From positions 1 to 64,000 of IMG/VR virus record IMGVR_UViG_3300035034_001897: a stretch of DNA of 64,000 bases; one strand, 5' to 3'. The position numbers were made by a program, and so were the translations under genes. Under the pieces are notes generated by a model, which worked only from the letters and a program-made list of their open reading frames with translations, did not search any database and had not been told where the DNA came from. Source of the DNA: a virus. Positions 42,188 to 52,155 of this stretch are shown piece by piece. Numbering within the stretch: position 1 is the stretch's first letter; every line of letters begins with the position of its first letter.

Positions 42188-43914
42188 TGAAAAGAGAGAT
42201 AGTTTTTTCAGCTCGTGACAATGGCGTTACGAGTTTTATGGATAAAATGAAGCGATCAGCAGTAGATGTTGGACGTGGAATCTTGCAAGACTCTGTTGAC
42301 CAATCTAGTAGCGCTAAAGAAGCTATCAAAAACTACGAAGCTCAAATTTCATTAATTGAGAAGAAAAATAGACTTCAAAGAGATGCTTCAAGAATTGCTG
42401 CTGAACAAAGTCGAGATCGTAAGATGTCTGGAGCAGACAGTGAACTTGATAGAAAGAAAGCTACAAGTGATTTTAGGTCAGAAGTAAAGGATATAAATTC
42501 AAGTGCAAAAGAGGATCAGTTACAAGTCGAACTTTTAAGAGAGTTAATTAGGACTGTAAAAAACACAGCCAATCAAGAATTACGCTCAGATAGTGTCAAT
42601 TCACAACGAGAATCTGACGATCTAGAAAGATATTTAGGTGATGAAGATTCGTCAGAATTCAGGAATGTAGCGAATAGACTAAGAGATGAGTCTACACCAA
42701 CACAAGATAGTGATAGTAAAGTAAGTTCTAGCAACAATTTAGTTGCTGGTGCTAGTAGTATTGCAAATCAACAAGAAGGTACTGGAGCAATTCAACGTAC
42801 GTTAGATGCAGTAGGAAAAGGTCCTATATTAGGAACAATTGCAGGAATTGTAGCGATTGCAGTAGCTGGATTAAACATAAGAGCACAACGAGAGAAGTCA
42901 GCAGAAAAACTTGCTGGAATGACTGGAATTGATAACAGATCAATTCTCAATTCTCAATTAGGGAGTACAGACTTCTTTAACGGTTACGGTCCAAATACTC
43001 TAGGTGTATCACGAGAAGAATTTTTAGGTCAGTATGTGCCTGGAACTATGCAGGCTAGTGGAACTATGAAGAGTGGTGGGTATAGAGCTATGCGAAATCT
43101 TGAGCTAGAAAAAGCTCTTGGATTAGATGGTGGAACTGCCGACTCAATGACTAGATTAGGTAGGGCAGCTGGAGATCTAGATTCTCATAAAATGGCAAAT
43201 GCTGTATATAGCTCTATGTATGGCACTGGCGCTTTTGGTTCTGATAATAATGATATGACGCGAATGCAAGATTTGCTGTCAGGTCTTACTGGATTTGGAG
43301 AAGGAGAGCTTGCAAGAGCAGGTGTAGTTACTGGAGGAGGAACTTTACAGTTACGTAGAGGGTTAGAGCAATTAGGTGGCAGATTTACTAGAGACGACTA
43401 CTCTCTTCAAACAATGCAAGGGTTGAATGCTGGATTAACTAGTGAGGGATCTCCAGAAGCTCGTGCAATTAAATTTGATGTTCTTAGAAGACAGAATCCT
43501 AATATGAGTATGTTTGAATTGCAAAATCAAATGGATCAAGGGATCAACTCTAAAGGATATTTGCAAGGAATGCTTGACTTTGTTAAAGGCACAGGAGGAG
43601 ATCTAAACTCTCAATCTTTTCTACTTGACGGATTGACTGGAGGTCAGATGAGAGGGAAAGATATTACAAGTATCTTAAAGGGAGATCTATCGTTAGAAGA
43701 GTATGATAAGAAAGATTTAGGAATTAAAGATAGAGCCTACAATTGTACTTCACGAGCGAACGAACAGCTACTAAACTTTACAGAACAGTTCAAAGACTTA
43801 ATGAGTGGCATAGGAGGAGGAGTAGAATCTGCACTAGAAACTTTAAAAGGAATTGACACCACAATGAAAAGTATGGAAAAAGGGATAAATAAATTAGTAG
43901 AAGCAATAAACTAA
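42187..43914 (+). CDS. Tape measure protein
   Basis: 575 residues. Coiled-coil N-terminal half (about 40-165), a hydrophobic stretch GPILGTIAGIVAIAVAGLNI (about 212-231), then Gly-rich helices and a C-terminal amphipathic helix. It lies between chaperones and hub and so sets tail length; 575 residues would suit a tail of roughly 80-90 nm by the usual 1.5 angstrom per residue rule (inference). Confidence 0.75.
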   Translation: MKREIVFSARDNGVTSFMDKMKRSAVDVGRGILQDSVDQSSSAKEAIKNYEAQISLIEKKNRLQRDASRIAAEQSRDRKMSGADSELDRKKATSDFRSEVKDINSSAKEDQLQVELLRELIRTVKNTANQELRSDSVNSQRESDDLERYLGDEDSSEFRNVANRLRDESTPTQDSDSKVSSSNNLVAGASSIANQQEGTGAIQRTLDAVGKGPILGTIAGIVAIAVAGLNIRAQREKSAEKLAGMTGIDNRSILNSQLGSTDFFNGYGPNTLGVSREEFLGQYVPGTMQASGTMKSGGYRAMRNLELEKALGLDGGTADSMTRLGRAAGDLDSHKMANAVYSSMYGTGAFGSDNNDMTRMQDLLSGLTGFGEGELARAGVVTGGGTLQLRRGLEQLGGRFTRDDYSLQTMQGLNAGLTSEGSPEARAIKFDVLRRQNPNMSMFELQNQMDQGINSKGYLQGMLDFVKGTGGDLNSQSFLLDGLTGGQMRGKDITSILKGDLSLEEYDKKDLGIKDRAYNCTSRANEQLLNFTEQFKDLMSGIGGGVESALETLKGIDTTMKSMEKGINKLVEAIN

Positions 43915-46715
43915 TGGCATTAGGAATTGATGGTCAAAGATTGATTAAGGGATATGATCGTATCCCTAGTAGCCCTTTTTCTAATCCTAAACCACACTTA
44001 ACGGCATATCAAGATAGTGGAGGAGTGTGGACTATTGGATGGGGACATACTGGAAGTGATGTGTATGAAGGACAGACAATATCTCAACAGCAAGCAGATC
44101 TTCTTTTTACACAAGACGTTAAGCAAAAGGCTGAACGCTTTGTAGATAGGTTCATTACTATAAGATTAAGTCAGAAGCAAAGAGATGCACTAATTAGCTT
44201 CACATATAATGCAGGATCAGGATCTTTACAAAAAAGTGTTATCCGTCAACTAATTAATAAAAATAATCACACTGCAGCAGCAAACGAGTGGTTAACTCAA
44301 AACATTGAGAATAGATTAGGTCAAGAGCAGTCTGGATTGAGATTGAGAAGACAGCAAGAAGCAGCTTTGTATTTAGAAGGAACTTCTGAGGATCAAATGT
44401 CGCAAAGACAAGCTGACAATCTACAAGAACCTATTGAAGAGAAAAATCTAGAGAGTCAAGCTCATATAGTGCCCTACACACATTCACGGGGAAGTGAGCA
44501 AATGACAGTAGATGAGCTACTAAATTCTAAAAAGTTCATAACTTCTGAATTGACAAAAAAAGAAGTTATTGAATTGACTTTTAAAGGGAAAACTAATCAC
44601 AAGAGATTGTTTGAAGCCTTATCTAAACAGGAAAAAAGATCGTTGAATAACGGAAGTGATCAATACAACGATAAGATTGACTATCCAATTATCAGTGGAG
44701 CGACAATTTATTTAAGCTCTGAAAAAATTCAAATAGAGATTACTTATCAGAGTAACATCACTACTCAAAACGTAAACTATAACGAATATTGGCCTAACAT
44801 AATTAAGTCGATTACAAACGATCCAGGATATGTGCCAGCATACGAAAAAAGTAGCAATGCTAGTAGAAGCATTCATCCTCAACTAAGTGTTGTTGTGTGG
44901 TCGAGGGTAAAATATATTGAAAATGGATTTACTGGAGGGTTTATAGATATCACAAAACACGTAAGTAGTGTTAATACAGAATCTTCTGTACAAGTGGGAG
45001 GAAACTTCACAATGCAGATGGGGAATGTAGTTGGAGAGATGAATGAAGATCTTAAATGGGAATCTGTTGGTGATTTAGGAGCAGCAGTAATAGGAAATAT
45101 TAACAAGTCGGTAACGATCGACTCTCAATTCAATGAACATCAAAGAAATCATTCTATATATGAAAAACTAATTCAGCAGAACGATTTAGTATTCATTAGC
45201 TATGAAAAGTTAAAAGTTGAAGATGACACGTCAGTAGCTAAATTATTAGGAGAAAGAAAAAATGGTTGGTTTGATATGATTGGATTAGTCGACTCAGTTG
45301 ATGTAATTACAGACAGTGTTCGCAATGACGTCGATGTAAATATTCGTGGTAGAGATTTAGTAAAAGCGTTAATGGACGATAATAGCTATTTCAATCCATA
45401 TAGTATTGGTCATATAGACAGTTTATATGGAGGAAATATTGGAGATAGATATTTTAATGGAGAATTTAAAAATTTAGCAGCGTTTCTTGCAACCTCTATC
45501 AGGCAAAAAGTTGAATACATAATTCATAGAATAGCGTCAATAGGGTATGTGCCTGACAATGTGTTTGATGAATTTATATCTAAAACTGAAATTACAGAAA
45601 TTACCACAGGAGTTCAGAGTGAAAAAAGTGTTAAAGAAACAAAACCTGCAAAAGGAATTTGGCAGATATGTAAAGTATTTATAGATCAAAGTATATCAGA
45701 TATGAGATTGGCAGACGATAGCATATCAAATCCAGACGGAAGTATAATAGATACATTCAATAAAGTAGCTCAGTATCCCTTCGTTGAATTTATGAGTGAT
45801 ACATATAAGGATAAATTTTATTTAATATTTAGACGCCCACCATTTACTCAACAAGCCTTAGATGAAGTAATTTTAGGATATAATCAACAGCAAGCGTCAC
45901 AGCAAGAAGAAGTTAAATCATCTCCTGAAAGCGATAGAGTTCAAGATGATGAGAGCGATAATGCAAAAGAACCGCTACTAATGCTTCCTCAGATCGAGTT
46001 ATCTGACAACAACTTTCCGATTGCAGTAAACATCTCAGAAGTGGATGTATTGAGTGACAACCTACATACATCAAATGAAGCGTACGCTTGGTACCAAATT
46101 GAGAATAGAGGCAACTTTAGTGGTAATACAGTCACTCTAGGACATATGCCCTCTATATATTTTGATGAATATGCTCAAGTTTTTGGTAATAGAAGAATGA
46201 GTATTGTCTCTAATTATAGTGATTATAAATTTTTTGAACATAAAGATGGGCAGAAAGATCAAGATTTATATGCCGAACAAGGATCTCAACAATTAGCTTA
46301 TCTAGTCGAAATATCAATGTACTTGCCGTTCACAAGACAAGGAACGATCACTATGAACGGAGATCGTAGGATTAAAAAAGGTAATTGGATATTTTATAGA
46401 CCTACTCAAGAATTCTTTTATGTAACGCAAGTTACCAACAACATCTCTATTTCAACTGAAACAATAGATAGAACAACAACAATTCAAGTTGAGAGAGGAA
46501 TGTTGCAGAAATACTTATTAGGTTCAACTGAAACGATAGACGGAGAAGAAGTTGATATTAGCTATTTCAACATTGTAGATATCCCTAAATTCAAGCAAGG
46601 AGTGTATGATACTGTAACGAAAGGAGTTGCAGAAGACAAGTTTGATTACAAAGCTGATATTGCGATAAATAAAAAAGTATTTAATTTCTTTTTACAAAGA
46701 AGACATTTTAAATAA
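43914..46715 (+). CDS. Baseplate hub with N-terminal lysozyme domain
   Basis: 933 residues. Residues 1-155 are a GH24 lysozyme: IKGYD, LTAYQDSGGVWTIGWGHT, ALISFTYNAGSGSL. The usual catalytic Glu position reads Asp (D15), and about 10 residues are inserted before D34; D34 and T40 are kept. From about 310 on, the sequence looks like a gpD/gp27-type hub (GNFTMQMGNVVGEMNEDL...; IEVERGML-like C-terminal part). Tail lysozymes open peptidoglycan during injection. Activity of the Asp form is uncertain. Confidence 0.75.
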   Translation: MALGIDGQRLIKGYDRIPSSPFSNPKPHLTAYQDSGGVWTIGWGHTGSDVYEGQTISQQQADLLFTQDVKQKAERFVDRFITIRLSQKQRDALISFTYNAGSGSLQKSVIRQLINKNNHTAAANEWLTQNIENRLGQEQSGLRLRRQQEAALYLEGTSEDQMSQRQADNLQEPIEEKNLESQAHIVPYTHSRGSEQMTVDELLNSKKFITSELTKKEVIELTFKGKTNHKRLFEALSKQEKRSLNNGSDQYNDKIDYPIISGATIYLSSEKIQIEITYQSNITTQNVNYNEYWPNIIKSITNDPGYVPAYEKSSNASRSIHPQLSVVVWSRVKYIENGFTGGFIDITKHVSSVNTESSVQVGGNFTMQMGNVVGEMNEDLKWESVGDLGAAVIGNINKSVTIDSQFNEHQRNHSIYEKLIQQNDLVFISYEKLKVEDDTSVAKLLGERKNGWFDMIGLVDSVDVITDSVRNDVDVNIRGRDLVKALMDDNSYFNPYSIGHIDSLYGGNIGDRYFNGEFKNLAAFLATSIRQKVEYIIHRIASIGYVPDNVFDEFISKTEITEITTGVQSEKSVKETKPAKGIWQICKVFIDQSISDMRLADDSISNPDGSIIDTFNKVAQYPFVEFMSDTYKDKFYLIFRRPPFTQQALDEVILGYNQQQASQQEEVKSSPESDRVQDDESDNAKEPLLMLPQIELSDNNFPIAVNISEVDVLSDNLHTSNEAYAWYQIENRGNFSGNTVTLGHMPSIYFDEYAQVFGNRRMSIVSNYSDYKFFEHKDGQKDQDLYAEQGSQQLAYLVEISMYLPFTRQGTITMNGDRRIKKGNWIFYRPTQEFFYVTQVTNNISISTETIDRTTTIQVERGMLQKYLLGSTETIDGEEVDISYFNIVDIPKFKQGVYDTVTKGVAEDKFDYKADIAINKKVFNFFLQRRHFK

Positions 46716-47635
46716 TGAAGTCAAAAATATTTACTAAAAAGGTTTACAGGCACATCAGTCAAAGTGCAAACATAAAGCCAGATCAAGATAGATCTGAAAG
46801 TGGCTTTGCATATACCATAATTCCGGTAGATATTGATAGAGACGATTACTTAAAATCTGTATATCAGACAGGATATGCAATGGTGATTACTAGAGACAAT
46901 GAAGTGTATAGAGATGTATTAATTCCTAGACATTTAATAGATGTAATTTCTTTTCCACAAAATCCTGGTGAATATGGAGATTTAATTAGTTGGATCAACT
47001 CAAAAACGCATAATCAGCTTAGTATGGTTGGTATTTTTAATAAGCCAGGACAGTATCATCCTTACCTAGAGAACATCTTTACTGAAAGATTTAAGTCTGA
47101 CAGCTTTGAAATCATTAGATCAATCGACGGAGACGTTCCTTTATATTTAATATCTGTTGATGGCGAAGATGAAGAGAGTGGTGGAATAGAGCTAAAGGCT
47201 AAAAACAAAGACACTACCTCAAGAGTGAGAATAAATGTTGATGGAACAATTAATGTAGTAGCTGACAACACTATTGATTTTACAATTGAGAATAAATTGC
47301 AAATTCAATTAGGAACAGAAGAAGGAAAGGTATCGACGTTATCGATTGCAGTGGATGGAGGATTAGAGTATAAAGATCAGTTTGGCAACGTCTTACAAAT
47401 TATTGATGGAGAGAGTAATCTCAAAACACCTAAAGTTAATTTAGGTAAAGCTAATCAAAGTATGATGTTAGGTGATACTTGGAAAAATCTTGAATCAGCA
47501 ATAATTGATGCGATAGGAAAGATTACAGTCCCAACAGCATTAGGTCCATCTGGAGTTCCTATAAATACACCAGAATTTATAGCAATCAAACAACAATTAA
47601 AAACAGCACTATCTAAAGCGCAAAAAGTAGAATAG
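46715..47635 (+). CDS. Baseplate central spike, gpV-like
   Basis: 306 residues. An N-terminal OB-like part (YAMVITRDNEVYRDVLIPRHL...YGDLISWI), then repetitive beta strands (SRVRINVDGTINVVADNTIDFTIEN) as in the spike beta-helix. It follows the hub, as gpV or gp5-C does. It would form the membrane-piercing tip. No PAAR-like gene is obvious next to it. Confidence 0.65.
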   Translation: MKSKIFTKKVYRHISQSANIKPDQDRSESGFAYTIIPVDIDRDDYLKSVYQTGYAMVITRDNEVYRDVLIPRHLIDVISFPQNPGEYGDLISWINSKTHNQLSMVGIFNKPGQYHPYLENIFTERFKSDSFEIIRSIDGDVPLYLISVDGEDEESGGIELKAKNKDTTSRVRINVDGTINVVADNTIDFTIENKLQIQLGTEEGKVSTLSIAVDGGLEYKDQFGNVLQIIDGESNLKTPKVNLGKANQSMMLGDTWKNLESAIIDAIGKITVPTALGPSGVPINTPEFIAIKQQLKTALSKAQKVE

Positions 47636-47636
47636 A

Positions 47637-48098
47637 ATGCCATTAAGTACTGAAATATTAACGAGAGAGATTAGAAAAGTTAGTGACGAATCTTATATAC
47701 TGTTTGAAGGGTTTCCTAAATCAACGTCTGAGACAGCTAATAGATGGGCAAACATCGTTGACATCTACACTATTGATATGATTCCTACATCAACAAGTAG
47801 AGATCAGGCAAAATTTCTTTTCAGTCGATCAATGGAGCAAGTTGACATAGGAACCGGATTTGTTGTGCTTAAATTAGCGTTTGCAACATACGCAAACACT
47901 CTATCGTTAGGAATGAATCCTACTTTTACTGGAATCGCACCGGTAACCCCTATATTACTAGAGACAGTAGCTCCAATTGGATTGGGAGGAGGATCTGCTA
48001 AAGAGGTTGCAATTGCAATGGCAAATATAATACAGCAATGGTTTAAGACAGGTGTTGCAATAAATACATCATCTGGAGCATCCATAAATTGGAATTAA
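47637..48098 (+). CDS. Baseplate-region protein
   Basis: 153 residues. Soluble with Gly/Ala-rich C-terminal half (TPILLETVAPIGLGGGSAKE). Position suggests a baseplate component or chaperone. Not recognised. Confidence 0.5.
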   Translation: MPLSTEILTREIRKVSDESYILFEGFPKSTSETANRWANIVDIYTIDMIPTSTSRDQAKFLFSRSMEQVDIGTGFVVLKLAFATYANTLSLGMNPTFTGIAPVTPILLETVAPIGLGGGSAKEVAIAMANIIQQWFKTGVAINTSSGASINWN

Positions 48099-48116
48099 TT
48101 ACCTAATTTTACAGTT

Positions 48117-48551
48117 ATGAAACAGCATATTTTAGAAGTAGCATTAGATGAATTTGGAGTTCGTGAGATATCTGGTAAGAAAGATAATCCTAGAGTGATT
48201 CAATATTTTGACGATATAGGTTTTGATGGAAAAGCTTTGAAGGACGAAACAGCTTGGTGCTCTGCGTTTGCTAATTGGGTTGCACTACAAACTGGAGCTT
48301 GTATGAGTAATAAGTTAACTGCAAGAAGTTGGCTTAAAGTTGGAGTGAAAACAGACAATCCTCAACTAGGAGATGTTGTAGTTTTATGGAGAAAAAGTCG
48401 CAGTGATTGGAGAGGTCACGTAGGATTTTTTATAAGAGAAACAGAAGGATTTGTATACATTCTTGGAGGAAATCAAGGGAATAGAGTGTCCATTCAAGCA
48501 TATCACAAAAACAGACTATTAGAATATAGAGACATTACTCGCAAAGAATAA
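48117..48551 (+). CDS. Endolysin-like peptidase, NlpC/CHAP (TIGR02594) type
   Basis: 144 residues. ALKDETAWCSAFANWV gives the catalytic Cys (C48), and WRGHVGFF the His (H101), with N119 in GGNQGN. This is the compact cysteine peptidase/amidase family used as phage endolysin or tail-associated peptidoglycan enzyme. Starting amid baseplate genes, it might be part of the virion rather than the lysis enzyme; it overlaps the next gene by one base. Confidence 0.8.
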   Translation: MKQHILEVALDEFGVREISGKKDNPRVIQYFDDIGFDGKALKDETAWCSAFANWVALQTGACMSNKLTARSWLKVGVKTDNPQLGDVVVLWRKSRSDWRGHVGFFIRETEGFVYILGGNQGNRVSIQAYHKNRLLEYRDITRKE

Positions 48552-49291
48552 TGAGTGGAATTCTCGACATATTGCGTCCTCAATTAAATCAAATTGGTAA
48601 GGCTGGTGTAAATGCACTATTCCCTAACGATTTTGAATACTATGCGATCACATTAGAGTTAACAGATTCTAAAGGGAAAACTGTTGACTATTTAACGTTT
48701 CCAGTCACTCCTTCGATGATAGGGTTTGATGACAAGAAAGTTGTTAACATCAAGAAGACTATGGGAGGAGTTACTTCACTAGATACAGATACAGAAATTC
48801 CTAAATTTATAACGATGTCAGGAATGTTTGGTCGTAAACTGCGATTACTAATAAGCCCACCAATTGAAAATAGTCAATCAACAGCAAATGGAATATTTTC
48901 AAGTGTATCTGGCAATGGACTGCAAATCAACTCTCCAGTTCTCAACGCTAAACTTAAAACTGGATATGGCGCAACTAAAGTGTTAGAAGCAATAATAAAA
49001 AAATCATCTTCATTAGATCAATATAACAGACCTAACAGACTGTATCTATATATACCACCATTAGGACATAATTTTTTAGTCAAAGCAACCCAATTTAGAT
49101 TAGATCAAGACTATCAATCATCAAATATGTTATGGAAATACACTTTAGCTTTCACAACGTTGGCTAGAATTGAAGATTTAAAGATAGAAAATGATAATCA
49201 AGATAACTCTCTAATTAAATCGACATCAATCGACATATTGCAGCGAACAGCTAATAGTGTAGTTCGAGACTTAAAGCAAAGCGTATTTTAA
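48551..49291 (+). CDS. Baseplate hub/LysM-like tail protein
   Basis: 246 residues. DYLTFPVTPSMIGFDDKK resembles the conserved start of XkdP/gp53-like baseplate proteins. Mixed alpha/beta; overlaps the next gene by one base. Probably connects hub to wedge. Confidence 0.55.
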   Translation: MSGILDILRPQLNQIGKAGVNALFPNDFEYYAITLELTDSKGKTVDYLTFPVTPSMIGFDDKKVVNIKKTMGGVTSLDTDTEIPKFITMSGMFGRKLRLLISPPIENSQSTANGIFSSVSGNGLQINSPVLNAKLKTGYGATKVLEAIIKKSSSLDQYNRPNRLYLYIPPLGHNFLVKATQFRLDQDYQSSNMLWKYTLAFTTLARIEDLKIENDNQDNSLIKSTSIDILQRTANSVVRDLKQSVF

Positions 49292-50217
49292 TGAGATTAG
49301 CAACAAACATAATTACTCAAATTAGTAGCATATTGAGATATGACGTATCTCAATACCTAAATAGGTATGTTGATTTCATTGAGAATGATAGACAAAGAAT
49401 TTTTGACTACTACAAAGGGTCACTCAATAGACTAAACATAGACAGTTTCAATAGATTAGAGCAATTATTAGTTGACACCAACAAAGTTAATAGTTTAGTT
49501 GAAATTCACAAAACGAGATTGTCAAATAGTGAATTTTGGCAATTCATAGAGACGTTTACAGAAATAGAAGAGTCTTTATTGACAGTAGATAATAGCTCTA
49601 AATGGTTGCGAAGTGTAATTACAAAAAACAACTTCTCACCTCAAGTAGAGGTGAGCTTTATACTTAAACAATTTCAAACAATTGAGCAGTTGACTAGATC
49701 TTTAGGATCTAACGATGCCGATAATGATTGGATTAAATTAGCTCTAAGAAACGATTTATTTGAAAGTGATTATACTGTCGAAGGAGGTGTAGAAATTTCA
49801 ACAAGCTACTTCAACAAACTATCCTTTTCAATTAATTCAGTAGTCGATAACATCGACCACGAAAAAATTTATGGATTAGATTTAGATAGAACTATTACGT
49901 TTGAAGATGATGATTTAAGAGTACTTTCATACAAAGAAACAATCAAGCAGACTGTAAATATTTTAGCAAGTCTCAAGTATGGACAAACGCCAGAATTTCC
50001 TTTAGACGGAATACAGATGAATCTGGTTAGTGGAAGCAATAAAGCTTCAATACCATACCCAGTATTGTTTAGACAATTTTATACAACTTTTCAAAAAGAC
50101 GACACTCTAAAGTCGCTATCAGTTAAAACGATACAGAATATTGACGATAGGTTAGAGATTAATTTTGAAGTTGAAACTAGATTAGGAGAAATAGTTCCTA
50201 CACAAACAATTTTTTAA
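49291..50217 (+). CDS. Baseplate protein
   Basis: 308 residues, helical N-terminal half and a beta-rich C-terminal half ending DRLEINFEVETRLGEIVP. Directly before the J-like wedge, where gp25/W-like and wedge proteins cluster. Family not certain. Confidence 0.55.
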   Translation: MRLATNIITQISSILRYDVSQYLNRYVDFIENDRQRIFDYYKGSLNRLNIDSFNRLEQLLVDTNKVNSLVEIHKTRLSNSEFWQFIETFTEIEESLLTVDNSSKWLRSVITKNNFSPQVEVSFILKQFQTIEQLTRSLGSNDADNDWIKLALRNDLFESDYTVEGGVEISTSYFNKLSFSINSVVDNIDHEKIYGLDLDRTITFEDDDLRVLSYKETIKQTVNILASLKYGQTPEFPLDGIQMNLVSGSNKASIPYPVLFRQFYTTFQKDDTLKSLSVKTIQNIDDRLEINFEVETRLGEIVPTQTIF

Positions 50218-50218
50218 T

Positions 50219-51388
50219 ATGTTAATTACTAGAATAATATCCATACGAGAACTTAAAAAACTGTTCATAGAAACCTTCTTGAATAGAACGGATAAGGTAA
50301 CTAAAGTTTCTGATCAAAGTGTGATGAATGGAGTTGCTTATGGAGTAGCGAAGATTGGTCAAAAAACAATGAAAGAGATTTCTTTAATTGAAAGTCACCT
50401 ATTTCCAGACAACGCATTTAACCAACATCTAGATTTAGTTGCTCAAAGATTAGGTATAAGTCCTCGATTTGCAGCATCTAGCTCTTGTGGATATGTAAGA
50501 ATAGTAGCAGATCCTGGTACAACATATGAAGAAGGAACAAATATACTGTTTGGACAAGGCCTTAATTTTGAGTTGACGCAAGATATAATTGTTGGATCTA
50601 TAGGATATGCATACATCAAAGTGCGAAGTGAAAGTACTGGTAGTAAAACGAATGTGCCTGCACTAACTATCACGTCAGTAAATCCTGCTCCTAGTGGACA
50701 TATAGCAGTGTTGAATGAATACGAATTTACTGGAGGAAGATCGATTGAAAGCGATCAGTCCTTTAGAATTAGAATAAAAAATGGAGCAAATGTTGCATCA
50801 AAAGGCACTTTAGAGTACCTAACTCAAATAATGTTAAAGTTCAATTCAGACATTTTAAGAGTATATTCTTTAGGAACCAACAGTCAAAATCAACACGTAA
50901 TTGCGGTATCTACGCAAAATGGAATATCGTTTACGCAAGATGAGCTTGATCAATTGTTAGAAAACATAACTCCATATCTAAGTATAGGGCTATATAATGC
51001 AGTTTCAACTGCTAGCGTAAATGTAGAACTCGTTAATGTAGAGTACTCGTTTTTTGACATTGATTTTAGAGTAGAGTTGATTCAAAATGCAAATATAGAC
51101 GAAGCGAGAAGAAATGTACAAATAGCACTAACAAAGTATCTTGATCATAGATTCTGGAAGTCAGGTCAACGAGTAGAGTGGGACGATATGTTGCAGATAG
51201 TAAAAGACGACTTGCAAATAAAGTATGTTGCAGACTCATTCTTCTTTCCACGAATCGACTTAATTGTAGATCCAGGCAAGTTGCCTAAAGTTAGAGGCTT
51301 TATTATGAGAGATTTGAGTGGTCAAATTATACAAGATACTGGAGGAGTGATTAGTCCTATATACTATCCAACAGAGAGTGATGAATAA
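50219..51388 (+). CDS. Baseplate wedge protein, gpJ-like
   Basis: 389 residues. HLFPDNAFNQHLDLVAQRLGISPRFA and GYVRIVADPGTTYEEGTNIL are typical of baseplate J / gp6 family, and TGGRSIESDQSFRIRI follows as in gpJ. These proteins form the ring of wedges around the hub and link sheath contraction to receptor binding. Confidence 0.8.
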   Translation: MLITRIISIRELKKLFIETFLNRTDKVTKVSDQSVMNGVAYGVAKIGQKTMKEISLIESHLFPDNAFNQHLDLVAQRLGISPRFAASSSCGYVRIVADPGTTYEEGTNILFGQGLNFELTQDIIVGSIGYAYIKVRSESTGSKTNVPALTITSVNPAPSGHIAVLNEYEFTGGRSIESDQSFRIRIKNGANVASKGTLEYLTQIMLKFNSDILRVYSLGTNSQNQHVIAVSTQNGISFTQDELDQLLENITPYLSIGLYNAVSTASVNVELVNVEYSFFDIDFRVELIQNANIDEARRNVQIALTKYLDHRFWKSGQRVEWDDMLQIVKDDLQIKYVADSFFFPRIDLIVDPGKLPKVRGFIMRDLSGQIIQDTGGVISPIYYPTESDE

Positions 51389-51411
51389 TTTCAGACAACA
51401 GTAATTAAGTA

Positions 51412-52152
51412 ATGAGCGTAATCCAAACATCAACAGATATAACTGACGGCTTAGTGCAAGGGCAAAAAAACATTGTGTCTTATTACGGTGAGTCACCGAA
51501 TACAAGACCTTCAGTAACGCCTATCGAGATTTCGTTCGATTGGAATACGGTGTATCAGTTTACTCAAAACACTATACTTAACAATTATAGTGACGTTGAG
51601 AGTGATGGAGCACATACAATCTTAATCAAATCTCTACCAATTAGAGGGAAGTTAACGTTTAATGGATCGTTGACTAGAGAAGGTCAAATAATAAGTGTTA
51701 CGAATCTAAGTGGACTGAGTTTCATTCCACAAGCAAATCAATATGGCAAAAAGTACGATACTTTCGAGATATTAATTAGAGATGTAGGGATAGCTCCTAA
51801 CAATTGGAGTGATGCTATTCAAGTAACTTTCACAATAGATAGAACGATACAGCTTCCGACAGCTAGCAATAAAACTGTAACAATTGCCAATTCAGGAGCT
51901 TATCGATTTAGAGTTAATGATTTAATTGCTGGATATCAAGGAGGACTAATTCTATACTTTCAATTCACTTCAATACCTCCTCAAGAGGTAGGATTACTCC
52001 AATTAGATCAAATTATACTAACCGAAAGCGATCTACCACTAACTCTTACCCCAAAACAGCTTGGGGATAAAGAGCTAATTTTTACAGATAACGGGAAAGT
52101 TTTACAGCAAAAAGACGTGCTATTTGACTACACTATACACGACAAGATATAA
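51412..52152 (+). CDS. Baseplate-associated protein with cadherin-like domain
   Basis: 246 residues. The motif NTILNNYSDVESDGAHTILI (about 53-72) plus LPIRGKLTFNG is a cadherin-like / bacterial adhesion pattern. The related NNYSDIEGD sequence appears in the gene at 53535, so the domain has been duplicated. Likely carbohydrate or calcium binding at the tail tip. Confidence 0.6.
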   Translation: MSVIQTSTDITDGLVQGQKNIVSYYGESPNTRPSVTPIEISFDWNTVYQFTQNTILNNYSDVESDGAHTILIKSLPIRGKLTFNGSLTREGQIISVTNLSGLSFIPQANQYGKKYDTFEILIRDVGIAPNNWSDAIQVTFTIDRTIQLPTASNKTVTIANSGAYRFRVNDLIAGYQGGLILYFQFTSIPPQEVGLLQLDQIILTESDLPLTLTPKQLGDKELIFTDNGKVLQQKDVLFDYTIHDKI

Positions 52153-52155
52153 AAT

